Positions 17,588 through 25,800 of a DNA stretch of 64,000 bases are shown here, piece by piece (the first letter of the stretch is position 1; every line of letters starts with the position of its first letter). The notes under the pieces were generated by a model. That model worked only from the letters and a program-made list of their open reading frames with translations. It was not told the DNA's origin and did no database searches. The translations under genes were made by a program, and so were the position numbers. Source of the stretch: JAJEFO01 sp965221845 (GTDB lineage: Bacteria; Pseudomonadota; Alphaproteobacteria; Rhodobacterales; Rhodobacteraceae); NCBI GenBank assembly GCA_965221845.1, contig OZ244919.1:1488001-1552000 (forward strand). Direction: 5' to 3'.

Positions 17588-18312
17588 GCCGCCTTCTTGC
17601 CGCCGAGGTAGAGTTCCTGGATCCTGGGATCTTTAAGGATGTCCTGGCCTGGCCCTTCGAAGAGCGTCCGCCCCAGATCGAGCACGATGCCCCAGTCGGC
17701 ATTCTCGAGCCCCATCAGCGCGTTCTGCTCCACGAGCAGGACCGTGATGCCATCTGCCGTCATGGCCTGCATGATTCCAAAGACCTCGGCCACGATCTTC
17801 GGCGCGAGCCCGAGGGACGGTTCGTCGAGCATCACGATTTCGGGCTTCAGTATCATCGTCCGCGCCATGGAGAGCGTCTGCTGCTGCCCGCCTGACATCG
17901 TGCCCGCACGCTGGTCCCGGCGCTCCCCCAGAATCGGGAAGCGCTCCTCGAGCTCGTCGATCCTGCGCTCGAGCTGCACCTTGTCGCGCATTGAATGCCC
18001 GCCCATGCGGAGGTTTTCCCGCACCGTCATCTTCGGGAACAGCGCCCGCTCCTGAGGCACGAAGCAGATCCCCTTCCTGAGGACCTGGTCAGGGCGAAGG
18101 CCCTTGAGGCTCTCGCCCTTGAACCTGACGTCGCCCTCTCGGATCCTGAGCATTCCCACGATGGCCTTGAGGAGCGTGGACTTTCCGGCTCCGTTGGGAC
18201 CGATGATGCAATGCACCTTGCCCGGACGCACCCTGATCGACGCGCCGTCCAGTATCGCCGGCCCGTCTCCGTATCCCGCGACGACGTTCGTGACTTCGAG
18301 AAGGTCGCTCAT
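17584..18312 (-). CDS. ABC transporter ATP-binding protein, LivF-like
   Basis: A 242-residue ATPase. Walker A is GPNGAGKST (about residues 38-46), the Q-loop is VPQERALFP, the signature is MSGGQQQTLSMAR where LSGGEQQ is more common, Walker B is IVMLDEPSLGLAP, and the H-loop is replaced by LLVEQNA, as is normal for LivF proteins. It overlaps LivG and LivH by 4 bp each. It pairs with LivG to energise uptake. Confidence 0.92.
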   Translation of the reverse strand: MSDLLEVTNVVAGYGDGPAILDGASIRVRPGKVHCIIGPNGAGKSTLLKAIVGMLRIREGDVRFKGESLKGLRPDQVLRKGICFVPQERALFPKMTVRENLRMGGHSMRDKVQLERRIDELEERFPILGERRDQRAGTMSGGQQQTLSMARTMILKPEIVMLDEPSLGLAPKIVAEVFGIMQAMTADGITVLLVEQNALMGLENADWGIVLDLGRTLFEGPGQDILKDPRIQELYLGGKKAA

Positions 18313-19052
18313 GCCGCCTGCTCCTTTGCGCTGCCCAGGTAGGCTTCAAGGACCCCGGGGTCGTTGCGCACCTCGTCGGGCGAGCCGTCCGCGATTACGC
18401 GTCCCTGGGCCATGACGACAACGTGGTGCGACAGGCGCATGATGAGTTCCATGTTGTGTTCGACGATCAGGACCGTCAGCCCCTTCTCGTTCAATTCGCG
18501 AATGTGCCCGATGATCTTTTCCAGCAGGGTCGGGTTCACGCCGCCTGCAGGCTCGTCAAGCAATATGATCTTCGGGTCGCTCATGAGCAGGGCCGCGAGA
18601 TCCATGAGCTTCTTCTGGCCGTAGCTCAGGTTCGCGCCGTCCTCGCATGCGAGGCGCGTGATCCCGAGGAACTCCATGATCCCCATCGCCTTGTCGATCT
18701 CCTGCGGGTTCATCGCCGGCTTTAGCAGGTCCCGCCAGCTCTCCAGCCTCGACTGGCAAATGACATTCTCCAGCACCGTCATGTCACCGAGGTTCCGCGA
18801 GATCTGGAAGGTCCGGCCAAGGCCTCGCGCAGTGATCTTGTGGGGCCGAAGCCGGTCAATCCGCTCGCCGTCCAGCCAGACCTCGCCACAGGTCGGAGTC
18901 ATCGTGCGGCTGATGCAGTTGAACGCTGTCGTCTTGCCGGCGCCGTTCGGACCGATCAGGGCGGTGATGCTCCCCTTGTCGACGCTGAACGAGCAGTCGT
19001 CGACAGCCCTTATCCCGCCGAAGTGCTTGCTGAGGCTCCGGATGTCCAGCAT
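18309..19052 (-). CDS. ABC transporter ATP-binding protein, LivG-like
   Basis: A 247-residue ATPase. The ATG at 19052 follows GAGGGAAATC and gives the standard start MLDIRSLSKHFGGIRAVDD; 13 extra in-frame codons upstream lack a ribosome-binding site. Walker A is GPNGAGKTT, the signature is LSYGQKKLMDLA (typical of LivG), Walker B is IILLDEPAGGVNP, and the H-loop is LIVEHNM. The gap to the binding-protein gene is 57 bp. Confidence 0.92.
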   Translation of the reverse strand: MLDIRSLSKHFGGIRAVDDCSFSVDKGSITALIGPNGAGKTTAFNCISRTMTPTCGEVWLDGERIDRLRPHKITARGLGRTFQISRNLGDMTVLENVICQSRLESWRDLLKPAMNPQEIDKAMGIMEFLGITRLACEDGANLSYGQKKLMDLAALLMSDPKIILLDEPAGGVNPTLLEKIIGHIRELNEKGLTVLIVEHNMELIMRLSHHVVVMAQGRVIADGSPDEVRNDPGVLEAYLGSAKEQAA

Positions 19053-19109
19053 CTGATTTCCCTCGCCTGGCTGCGGCCGGGCGCATGGCATGCGCCCGGC
19101 CGCCTGCCC

Positions 19110-20378
19110 TCACCAGCCCTCTTTCGGGTGGGTGAGAGGCGCGGTCTCGAACTCGTTCGTCGGGTAGACGAACTGGAGCTCGCCGCCGTTCCACTGCGCA
19201 AGCAAGAACGGCTTGCTGACCGGAAGACCGACCGAATCCCAGCTGAACGCGCCCAGGATCGTGCGGACGGGATCGCTGGGCGTCCGGGCTGCCAGCCACT
19301 CGCCCATCTTGCCGTTGTCGGCTTCGCCGGCGCCGCGAACCGCCTGTTCGATTCCCTGGCAGACCGCGAAGGGAATCGCGGAATCCTCGTCAGGGGCGCT
19401 TCCGTTGCGCTTGGCGAATTCGGCCACGAACTCTTCGTTGCCGAAGGGTTCGCCGGCGAGTTCGCCCGCATACGGCGCGTCAGGATGCCACGAGGTGTGC
19501 ACGAGAACCGCCTCTGACGCCTCCCGGGTGCCTTCGTAGAATTCGAACTGCGTGCCCTGGCTGTAGTAGACCATCTTCGGCTCGGCCCGAACGGTCTTCA
19601 GCGCGCGCGTCAGCTGCACCGCTTCCTCTGCGCTTGCGGTCAACCCAATGACCAGCTCCGCCCCAGAACGCTTGATGGAGTTGGCGAGATTGATCCAGTC
19701 GTTGAAGCCCTCTTCCGGCCACTTTTCGGAGTAGACGACCTCGATTCCGGCCCCTGCCAGGTAGCCTGGCGCAAGATCGGCGACCTCGCCGCCCGTCGCC
19801 GGGTCCATGACCTTGTGACCGAGAAAGCCTGCCTCGACCGCGTTCGCGAAGAAATCGTCCGCGGACACGACGGCAGCGGTCCTGGGGCGATCAGCGTCAT
19901 CAATCAAGTCGTGCATGAGACCTTGCAGCGACGCTCCGACATACTCCGCCGCATTGGGCTGGAAGTAGTACAGGTTCTGGTGGCCTTGCGTGTAGATCCG
20001 CAGGGCGCCGCCGGCGGGAATCGGGTGCACGAACCCGTTCTTGGCGAGGATGTTGGCGACCGGAAAGGTCAGGCGCGAGGAAAAGGTGCCGAAGACCGCG
20101 TCGACGCGGTCGACGTTTATGAAGCGCTCGTACTGCGCGATCGCGGTCGCCGGGTCGGACCGGTTGTCCGACATGATCAGCTCGACCTGCTCGCCGTTGA
20201 TCCCCCCGCGTTCGTTGATCATGTCAACGCAAAGACGGTAGCCCTGCTCGTGCTTCGCGCCAGCGATCGAGAACGCGCCGGTCAGCGGCAGCGACGTGCC
20301 AATCTTGATTTCGGCCACGGCAGTCGACGCGACCACGGCCGCAGAAGCCGCGCCCGCCAGCAATTTTCCCAGTTCCAT
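19110..20378 (-). CDS. Periplasmic substrate-binding protein of the Liv-type ABC transporter
   Basis: A 422-residue Peripla_BP_6/LivK-family protein. The ATG at 20378 follows GGGAGGAAG and gives a signal peptide (MELGKLLAGAASAAVVAS, cleavage near AVA-E). Mature sequence IKIGTSLPLTGAFSIAG and YRLCVDMINERGGINGEQVEL are hallmark ligand-binding segments, followed by NRSDPATAIAQYERF. At 422 residues it is longer than LivK (about 370), and resembles binders of aromatic or amide compounds more than of leucine. It captures the substrate for the LivFGHM subunits encoded immediately downstream. Confidence 0.9.
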   Translation of the reverse strand: MELGKLLAGAASAAVVASTAVAEIKIGTSLPLTGAFSIAGAKHEQGYRLCVDMINERGGINGEQVELIMSDNRSDPATAIAQYERFINVDRVDAVFGTFSSRLTFPVANILAKNGFVHPIPAGGALRIYTQGHQNLYYFQPNAAEYVGASLQGLMHDLIDDADRPRTAAVVSADDFFANAVEAGFLGHKVMDPATGGEVADLAPGYLAGAGIEVVYSEKWPEEGFNDWINLANSIKRSGAELVIGLTASAEEAVQLTRALKTVRAEPKMVYYSQGTQFEFYEGTREASEAVLVHTSWHPDAPYAGELAGEPFGNEEFVAEFAKRNGSAPDEDSAIPFAVCQGIEQAVRGAGEADNGKMGEWLAARTPSDPVRTILGAFSWDSVGLPVSKPFLLAQWNGGELQFVYPTNEFETAPLTHPKEGW

Positions 20379-20449
20379 TCGGTCTTCCTCCCTTTCATGT
20401 CTGTCGTTGCAGGCATCGCACGCGTCCGATGCCAAGTCGGGTTCGCCCG

Positions 20450-21415
20450 TCACTCAGCGGCCTGGGGCAATTCCAGTCCGGTGGGACAGGGGCTGTCTTC
20501 GCTCTCGAGCGCGAGGCCGGCGGCCAGCGCGACGGTCTCGAGAAGCGCAGAGAAATCCTCGTCGAGATAGGCCGCCGGATCCTCCTTGAGCGCCGCCGCG
20601 CCGAAATGGGCTTGCAACGCTTCCCGGGCCGCCGCCGTCACGGGCATCGGCACGTCCAGTTCGCGCCCGGACGCCAGTCCCAGGTCGAGATCCTTGCGCA
20701 GGAGCGCCGGGGTGAAGGTCGTCGTCCAGTCCAGGTTGACGAAGGCGTTGGTCTTGTAGCGCGTGAATATCGACCCCATGACCGAGTTGTTCATGAAGTC
20801 GAGGAACGCCCGGCGCGGCACGCCGGCCTTCTGCGCGAGGATGGTGATTTCAGCGAGGTTCTGGGTCACCACGCCCAGCATCAGGTTGTGCGCGATCTTG
20901 CAGAACCGCGCCAGCTCGCCCTCGCCGACATAGGAGACGCCGTTGGCCGCAATGGTCCCGATGATGTCTTCGACCCTCTCGAATGCCGCCCTCGGACCGG
21001 ACGCGACGGCGCTCAGCTTGCCCGCCTTCACGCACTTCCCGTTCCCGCTTACGGGCGAGCAAACCAGCTCCGCGCCCCTTTCGGAAAGGCGCGAACGTAT
21101 CCCTGCCGACTGGTCGACACCGATCGATGAGCAATCGAGGAAAATCCCCGGAACACCGTCGCCGGAGAGCACGCCGCTTTCGCCGAAGCAAAGCGCCTCG
21201 ACGTCCTTGCCCGTCGAGACCATGGTTGCGAGCACGTCGACGCGGGCCAGCGCCGCCGGGCTGTCGACAAGCGCGGCGCCCTTCTCCGCCAAGGGTTCTG
21301 CCTTCGAGCGCGTTCGGTTCCAGATCTTGACGTCATAGCCGGCATTCACCAGCCGCTCCGCCATGGGGAAGCCCATGCGTCCCATGCCGATCCAGCCAAT
21401 GGTTGGTCTTGTCAT
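20450..21415 (-). CDS. NAD(P)-dependent 3-hydroxyisobutyrate dehydrogenase-family oxidoreductase
   Basis: A 321-residue beta-hydroxyacid dehydrogenase. The Rossmann fold starts with IGWIGMGRMGFPMAERLVNAGY; substrate-loop motifs are DCSSIGVDQSAGIR and SPVSGNGKCVKAGKLSAVASG. The catalytic Lys is in RFCKIAHNLMLG, where related enzymes have KxxNN; here the pattern is KIAHN. The C-terminal helical domain contains FTPALLRKDLDLGL. It lies 12 bp after osmC in the same operon. Relatives act on 3-hydroxyisobutyrate, tartronate semialdehyde, sulfolactaldehyde or similar; the exact hydroxy acid here is unknown. Confidence 0.88.
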   Translation of the reverse strand: MTRPTIGWIGMGRMGFPMAERLVNAGYDVKIWNRTRSKAEPLAEKGAALVDSPAALARVDVLATMVSTGKDVEALCFGESGVLSGDGVPGIFLDCSSIGVDQSAGIRSRLSERGAELVCSPVSGNGKCVKAGKLSAVASGPRAAFERVEDIIGTIAANGVSYVGEGELARFCKIAHNLMLGVVTQNLAEITILAQKAGVPRRAFLDFMNNSVMGSIFTRYKTNAFVNLDWTTTFTPALLRKDLDLGLASGRELDVPMPVTAAAREALQAHFGAAALKEDPAAYLDEDFSALLETVALAAGLALESEDSPCPTGLELPQAAE

Positions 21416-21427
21416 CCTGATCTCCCG

Positions 21428-21934
21428 TTAGGCAACCATCACGCCGGCATTGCCAGCGTCTCGGATCCAGACCATTCCGATCCGGACCCCTGCATCCTTG
21501 ATCAGGTTGAAGGCCGGGCATCGCGCCTCTGTTTCCTCAACCACGTCCTTCAGCCGCGCCTCGCTTTCCCGGGTGCGCACGCACGCCTCGACCTTCACCG
21601 TCTGAAAATGAGGCACGCCCCCGCGCATTCCGGAACGTCCGCGGATGTCGATCGTGAAAGCCGCTTCGAATTCAATGCCTTCGCACTCGAAGCCCATCTC
21701 GCTGGCCGTGCGGCCGAACGTGACCGCCTCGCACCCGCACAGCGATGCAAGAACACCGGCAAGCGGGGTGGGGCCCTTGTCGGATCCGCCGTGCGCGGCA
21801 GGCTCGTCAAAGGTGAGCTCGCCCGCGCCTCCGAAGCGCACGACAGTGGCAAGCGACCCGTCGTCGGATGCCGGCAGGGCCTTGCGGCGGATGACCGGCT
21901 TCGAACGACCTTCCCTGTCGACGACCCTTGCCAT
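21428..21934 (-). CDS. OsmC/Ohr family thiol protein
   Basis: A 168-residue OsmC-fold protein, probably the first gene of the 12-kb minus-strand cluster. Both reactive cysteines of the family are present: one in ASLCGCEAVTFGRTA (about residue 67) and one in ETEARCPAFNLIKD (about residue 139). These proteins reduce organic hydroperoxides or, in several clades, act on other thiol-reactive compounds. Its position at the head of an inducible catabolic operon suggests dealing with a reactive intermediate of the pathway and not general osmotic stress. It is transcribed divergently from the LacI-type regulator. Confidence 0.9.
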   Translation of the reverse strand: MARVVDREGRSKPVIRRKALPASDDGSLATVVRFGGAGELTFDEPAAHGGSDKGPTPLAGVLASLCGCEAVTFGRTASEMGFECEGIEFEAAFTIDIRGRSGMRGGVPHFQTVKVEACVRTRESEARLKDVVEETEARCPAFNLIKDAGVRIGMVWIRDAGNAGVMVA

Positions 21935-21985
21935 TCAACGGATCCGTGTCAGCCCGTGTTGCGCTTGGGGAGATCAATGATCTTC

Positions 21986-21997
21986 GCAAACGTTTGC
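21986..21997. promoter_or_regulatory. LacI-family operator 1 (GCAAACGTTTGC)
   Basis: A perfect 12-bp palindrome of the classic LacI/GalR type with central CG. It overlaps the predicted transcription start of the osmC operon, the position expected for repression. The divergent LacI-family gene starts 104 bp away. Confidence 0.8.
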
Positions 21998-22000
21998 ACG

Positions 22001-22029
22001 GCAATAACGCTGCCATTGTCATCAGTCAA
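22001..22029 (-). promoter_or_regulatory. Promoter for the osmC-liv-E1 cluster
   Basis: On the minus strand TTGACT (22024-22029) and TATTGC (22001-22006) are separated by exactly 17 bp. It lies between the two LacI-type operators, which supports it as the regulated promoter of the cluster. Confidence 0.6.
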
Positions 22030-22039
22030 GAAATTTTGC

Positions 22040-22051
22040 GCAACCGTTTGC
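22040..22051. promoter_or_regulatory. LacI-family operator 2 (GCAACCGTTTGC)
   Basis: One mismatch from the first operator and 54 bp away centre to centre, roughly five helix turns. Two sites on the same DNA face allow looping by a tetramer or cooperative binding. It also lies 50 bp before the regulator's own ATG, so autoregulation is likely. Confidence 0.7.
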
Positions 22052-22100
22052 ACGCCGTCGGGACTCCGGTATGCTCCCCAGAAGCGCAACGGGCAGGAAC

Positions 22101-23177
22101 ATGCAGAAAGGCGTTACGATCAAGGATGTTGCAAGAGAGGTCGGCGTTCATGTCGCAACGGTCTCTCGGGCGCTGTCGCCGGACGCGCGCGCTCTGCTTT
22201 CAGCGGAGGTCGTGGCGAAGATCCGCAAGACGGCCGATGCCATGGGATACCGGCCGAATCGCGTCGCCGCCGGGCTCAGGACCCGTCGCACCATGACAGT
22301 GGGAGTCATGATCCCGGACATCACCAACACCCTGTTCCCGCCGATCGTGCGCGGAATGGAAAGCGCGCTGGATCCCGCCGGATACGCCTCGATCCTGGTT
22401 AACACGGACAATGACCCGGATCGCGAGGCGCGCCTGTTCGACGTGCTGATGCAGCGAGGCGTGGACGGGATCATCAATGCCGCGGTAACCCATGTGGATC
22501 CGCACCTGGTGCGGGTCTCCGAGGACGTTCCCGTTGTCACGGCGAACCGGATGGCGGAGGGCTCCGGGATCCCGACGGTGATCAATGATGACGCGGGCGG
22601 CATCCGGATGATGCTGCAAAGACTCCACGATGCCGGACACCGGGACATCTGCCACATCGCAGGGCCTGAGAACCTGTCGACCGGCATTCAGCGGCGAGAG
22701 GCGTTTGAGACAGCGGCAAGAGGCCTCGGCCTCGGCCTGCCGGTCGCCGCCACAATCGTTGCCGAGCGCTACAACGAGGGCGAAGGCAGTCGATGTGCCC
22801 TGTCCGCCCTGGAGAATTTCCCGGACATGACCGCCCTGCTCTGCGCCAACGACCGCCTGGCGATCGGTGCCATCGATGCAATCGCGTCGCTGGGGCTGAA
22901 ATGCCCGGAGGACATCTCGGTGACCGGGTTCAATGACATCCCCTTTCTCGACCTGATTCCGCCGGGGCTCACCACCGTGCAGATCCTGCAGTTCGATGTC
23001 GGGCGCATTGCGGCGGAAATCCTTCTGAAGCGCATGACCGAACCTGATGCACGCGTGCCTGGAACGACGATCATGCCGGTGTCGATCATCGATCGGAACA
23101 GCATTGCGCCTCCGAGACCCGGCCGCAGCCGAATGATGCACGCCGGCGGGCGGCAACGCCGCAGGAGGCAAGGGTGA
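22101..23177 (+). CDS. LacI-family transcriptional regulator
   Basis: A 358-residue repressor. The ATG at 22101 follows CAGGAAC. Residues 4-25 form the helix-turn-helix (VTIKDVAREVGVHVATVSRA) and the hinge follows (AMGYRPNRVAAGLRT). The periplasmic-binding-protein-like effector domain begins at about residue 62 (TVGVMIPDITNTLFPPIVRG) and ends in VPGTTIMPVSIIDRNS. The extra 25-residue basic tail is unusual but harmless. It faces the osmC-headed operon and two matching palindromic operators lie between them, so it almost certainly represses that cluster and itself until an inducer, probably the imported substrate or an early metabolite, binds. Confidence 0.92.
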   Translation: MQKGVTIKDVAREVGVHVATVSRALSPDARALLSAEVVAKIRKTADAMGYRPNRVAAGLRTRRTMTVGVMIPDITNTLFPPIVRGMESALDPAGYASILVNTDNDPDREARLFDVLMQRGVDGIINAAVTHVDPHLVRVSEDVPVVTANRMAEGSGIPTVINDDAGGIRMMLQRLHDAGHRDICHIAGPENLSTGIQRREAFETAARGLGLGLPVAATIVAERYNEGEGSRCALSALENFPDMTALLCANDRLAIGAIDAIASLGLKCPEDISVTGFNDIPFLDLIPPGLTTVQILQFDVGRIAAEILLKRMTEPDARVPGTTIMPVSIIDRNSIAPPRPGRSRMMHAGGRQRRRRQG

Positions 23178-23209
23178 GCGGATGGCACAGCCGGGCGCCA
23201 GAGCGATCA

Positions 23210-23640
23210 TGGCTGCTCAGGAACACTTCATGCGCTGCGCCTGCGGAGCATTTCGCCACCGCCGTTCATGGACAGCCCGGGCCTCGAGGGCATGATGATC
23301 CATGGGATGGGTCGCCGCGGCGACATGATCGACGGCAAGGCCTGCCGGCCGGCATTCGCCTGCGCGGAGAAGCCGGACGTTCCGATCCATCTCCACCGTG
23401 CCCGGCGCGGCAAGCCATGGCCGGCCGCCACGCGCCTTGCGACATGCCGCACCCGATTTCACGCGCGCCGCGCGGGGCTTCGGAGTGGTGTGGCCGGAAC
23501 CCAAGCCGGCCGGTCCCCTCGGGCGCTCCTGGCCGTCATCCGGACCTCAAGGTCATCGTTCCCGGCCACCTGGGCGGGGCTCTGCCATTCCGGATGCCAT
23601 GGATCGACGGGCATTTCAGCCCGCCAGAAAGCCCGGGACG
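23210..23640 (+). pseudogene. Amidohydrolase-2 family gene remnant
   Basis: Two pieces of one metal-dependent amidohydrolase can be read in different frames. The first (about 23268-23400) has DSPGLEGMMIHGMGRRGDM then CAEKPDVPIHLHRA, matching the family's mid-region with its metal-ligand His. The second (about 23537-23625) has HPDLKVIVPGHLGGALPFRM, the usual HPxLKxxxGHLG block. The frame changes between them, the N-terminal HxH motif is missing, and there is no valid start. Members of this family decarboxylate or hydrolyse aromatic-ring products. A lost catabolic step next to the regulator is notable. Confidence 0.7.
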
Positions 23641-23663
23641 CCTTGCACGGCGAGGCGCCCGGG

Positions 23664-24473
23664 CTACTGCATGATCGTTCCGCCGTCGATCATGATGAGC
23701 TGGCCGGTCATGTAGTCGCTTTCGTCTGAACAAAGGAACGCGGCCGTGCCTTTCACGTCTTCCGGCGTCGAGAGCTTCTTCATCAGGATCATGGTTTCGG
23801 CGAGGTGGTCCATCGCCTGACCCTCTTCCTCGAACATGCCGATCTCAACGAGATCCTTGTCAAGCTGCTCCCAGAGCTCGGTCCTCACGACGCCCGGGCC
23901 ATAGCCGTTGACGGTGATCTTGTGCTCCCAGAGCGCCTTGGCGCCGCCGATGATCATGGCCAGAACGGCGTATTTCGAGCAGCAGTAGGGAATGACATCC
24001 AGAAACGCCGTCCGCGACACGATGGAGCCGACCGGAATGATCTTGTACGGATGATCGTCCATCGGACCCTGGGCGATCATCTGCCGGGCCGTCTCCTGCA
24101 TGCCGAGAAGCACGCCCTTGGCGTTGATGTTCATTATCATGTCCCAGTTGTCCTCGTCGATGTCCATGAACATGCGGGGCTTGTTAACGCCGGCATTGAG
24201 CAGGGCGACATTGACCGACCCGAAGGACTCGACGGTCCTTGCGACGGCCGCAGCGTTGTCTTCGCGGCGGGTGACGTCCATCTTGACGGCCTCCGCCCGG
24301 CCATTGCCTGCGGAATTGATTCGTTCCGCCACTGCCTGGACGCCCTCGAAATTGATGTCGCCGACACAGACATTCGCGCCTTGCTGCGCGAAAAACTCCG
24401 CGTTTGCGGCCCCCATGCCTTGCGCGGCACCCGTTATGAGGATGTTCTTTCCGGCGAGTCTTTGCGTATCCAT
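23664..24473 (-). CDS. Short-chain dehydrogenase/reductase
   Basis: A 269-residue classical SDR. The ATG at 24473 follows GGGAGGGCG; 11 further in-frame codons upstream are unlikely to be used. Motifs: cofactor loop ITGAAQGMGAANAEF, acidic residue GDINFEG (suggesting NAD preference), NAGVNKP, and active-site SIVSRTAFLDVIPYCCSKYA, in which the Ser and Tyr-x3-Lys are present. The C-terminus SDYMTGQLIMIDGGTIMQ is standard. It is divergent from the ribose-type transporter operon, and the likely role is oxidation of an imported polyol or sugar. Substrate not determined by sequence. Confidence 0.88.
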   Translation of the reverse strand: MDTQRLAGKNILITGAAQGMGAANAEFFAQQGANVCVGDINFEGVQAVAERINSAGNGRAEAVKMDVTRREDNAAAVARTVESFGSVNVALLNAGVNKPRMFMDIDEDNWDMIMNINAKGVLLGMQETARQMIAQGPMDDHPYKIIPVGSIVSRTAFLDVIPYCCSKYAVLAMIIGGAKALWEHKITVNGYGPGVVRTELWEQLDKDLVEIGMFEEEGQAMDHLAETMILMKKLSTPEDVKGTAAFLCSDESDYMTGQLIMIDGGTIMQ

Positions 24474-24550
24474 CTTGCGCCCTCCCAAGGCACTTCCCTT
24501 CGGCAACGTGCAGGAAGGTATCGAGATGAAGACGTCGTCCGGAGTCGTAA

Positions 24551-24589
24551 TTTATCCGATTCAGATTGATTTAGTCCAAAATGGATAAA
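24551..24589. promoter_or_regulatory. Inverted repeats in the SDR/transporter divergent promoter region
   Basis: TTTATCC (24551-24557) and GGATAAA (24583-24589) form a 7-bp inverted repeat. Nested in the right half is the near-palindrome GTCCAAAATGGAT (24574-24586), which recurs almost exactly at 29474-29486. The region is AT-rich and lies between the two divergent starts, so it is a good candidate for a shared operator. Confidence 0.5.
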
Positions 24590-24673
24590 ATTCCGGGATA
24601 CTGCGTCCGCTTGGTTTGACAGGCTTTCCCGCGACGAACAAGGACTCGTCTACATTCCTGAACGGAGGACGCA

Positions 24674-25708
24674 ATGACATATTCGGGGAAGATGATACGC
24701 AACGCGATGGCCTGTGCCATGGCCCTGGGCGCCACGGCGGCCGCCTCGCTGGCGCAGGACAATCCGTCGATCATCTCGTTCAACGGCCCTGCCGGCGAGG
24801 CCTATATCGGCCGGTTCATCAAGGGCATCAAGGATACCGCCGAGCTCAAGGGCTTTGACATCCAGGTCTTTGAAAACCAGTTCAACCAGGCCGAGCAGGA
24901 CCAGCAGGTTCAGCAGGTTCTGGCTGCCGGCGTCTTGCCGGACGTCTTCATCTGGTGGCCGTCCGACGCCGTCGCGGGCCTCGGGTCGCTGCGTGCGCTT
25001 GCCAGGACGGACATCCCGGTCCTCAAGATCAACCAGCTTCCCAACGAGCAGGACAAGCAGTACATATTCGGCTACGCTGGCCCCGACGACCGCCTGCGCG
25101 CCCGGAACGCCGGCTACATGATGCGCGAGGCTGCGGCCGCCAAGAAGGCGGCCGGCGGCGAGGGCTTCAACGTCCTGGTGCTGAGCTACCCGCACAGCTA
25201 TGGCGGCTATGGCCTGTCGATCAACGCATTCAAGGAAGCGATCGCCGGATCCGACCTCAGCATCATCGGAGACGTCGATGAAGGCTTCGGCCAGGCCAAC
25301 GGCTACAAGGGCGCCGCAAAGGCGATAGCGGCGCTGCGCGACGAAGGCATCCACTTCGTCTACGGCATGGACGACGCGATCCTCACCGGCGGCATCAAGG
25401 CGCTTGAGGAGGCCGGCTACACCATGGGTGAAGACGTGATCGCGGTTGGCACCGTATGCAATGGCGACAAGCAGTTGATAGAAGAGGGCAAGCAGTTCGG
25501 CACGACGCTTCAGTCACCGCTGCACGAAGGCCAGCTCGCAATCAAGATGGTCGAGGAGTATCTCGAAACCGGAGAGCTGGAGAACTACATCAACTTCACG
25601 CCCAACCCGGCCGTGACGGCGACCAACATCGAAACAGTCGCACTGCGCGGGTATGACGGCAAGCTCTATGGCATTGACGAGCTTTGCTCGGGTGCCTGGG
25701 GCGGCTAG
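24674..25708 (+). CDS. Periplasmic sugar-binding protein (RbsB/Peripla_BP_4 type)
   Basis: A 344-residue secreted binding protein. The ATG follows GGAGGACGCA. The signal peptide is about 28 residues (MACAMALGATAAASLAQD region). The mature chain starts PSIISFNGPAGEAYIGRFIKG and has two Rossmann-like lobes with VYGMDDAILTGGIKALEEAG and the hinge segment GTTLQSPLHEGQLAIKMVEE. This pattern belongs to the ribose/xylose/inositol binder group. It is the first gene of an SBP-ATPase-permease-permease operon. The ligand is probably a monosaccharide or polyol; no kinase gene nearby narrows it down. Confidence 0.88.
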   Translation: MTYSGKMIRNAMACAMALGATAAASLAQDNPSIISFNGPAGEAYIGRFIKGIKDTAELKGFDIQVFENQFNQAEQDQQVQQVLAAGVLPDVFIWWPSDAVAGLGSLRALARTDIPVLKINQLPNEQDKQYIFGYAGPDDRLRARNAGYMMREAAAAKKAAGGEGFNVLVLSYPHSYGGYGLSINAFKEAIAGSDLSIIGDVDEGFGQANGYKGAAKAIAALRDEGIHFVYGMDDAILTGGIKALEEAGYTMGEDVIAVGTVCNGDKQLIEEGKQFGTTLQSPLHEGQLAIKMVEEYLETGELENYINFTPNPAVTATNIETVALRGYDGKLYGIDELCSGAWGG

Positions 25709-25800
25709 GCCCGCGCGACAAGCAGGGCGCCCCGGCCACGGGCGCCCGCTTTCCGGTGCGAACAGGTGCCCGGCTGGCCGGCTGGATTGGAAAGGGGATG

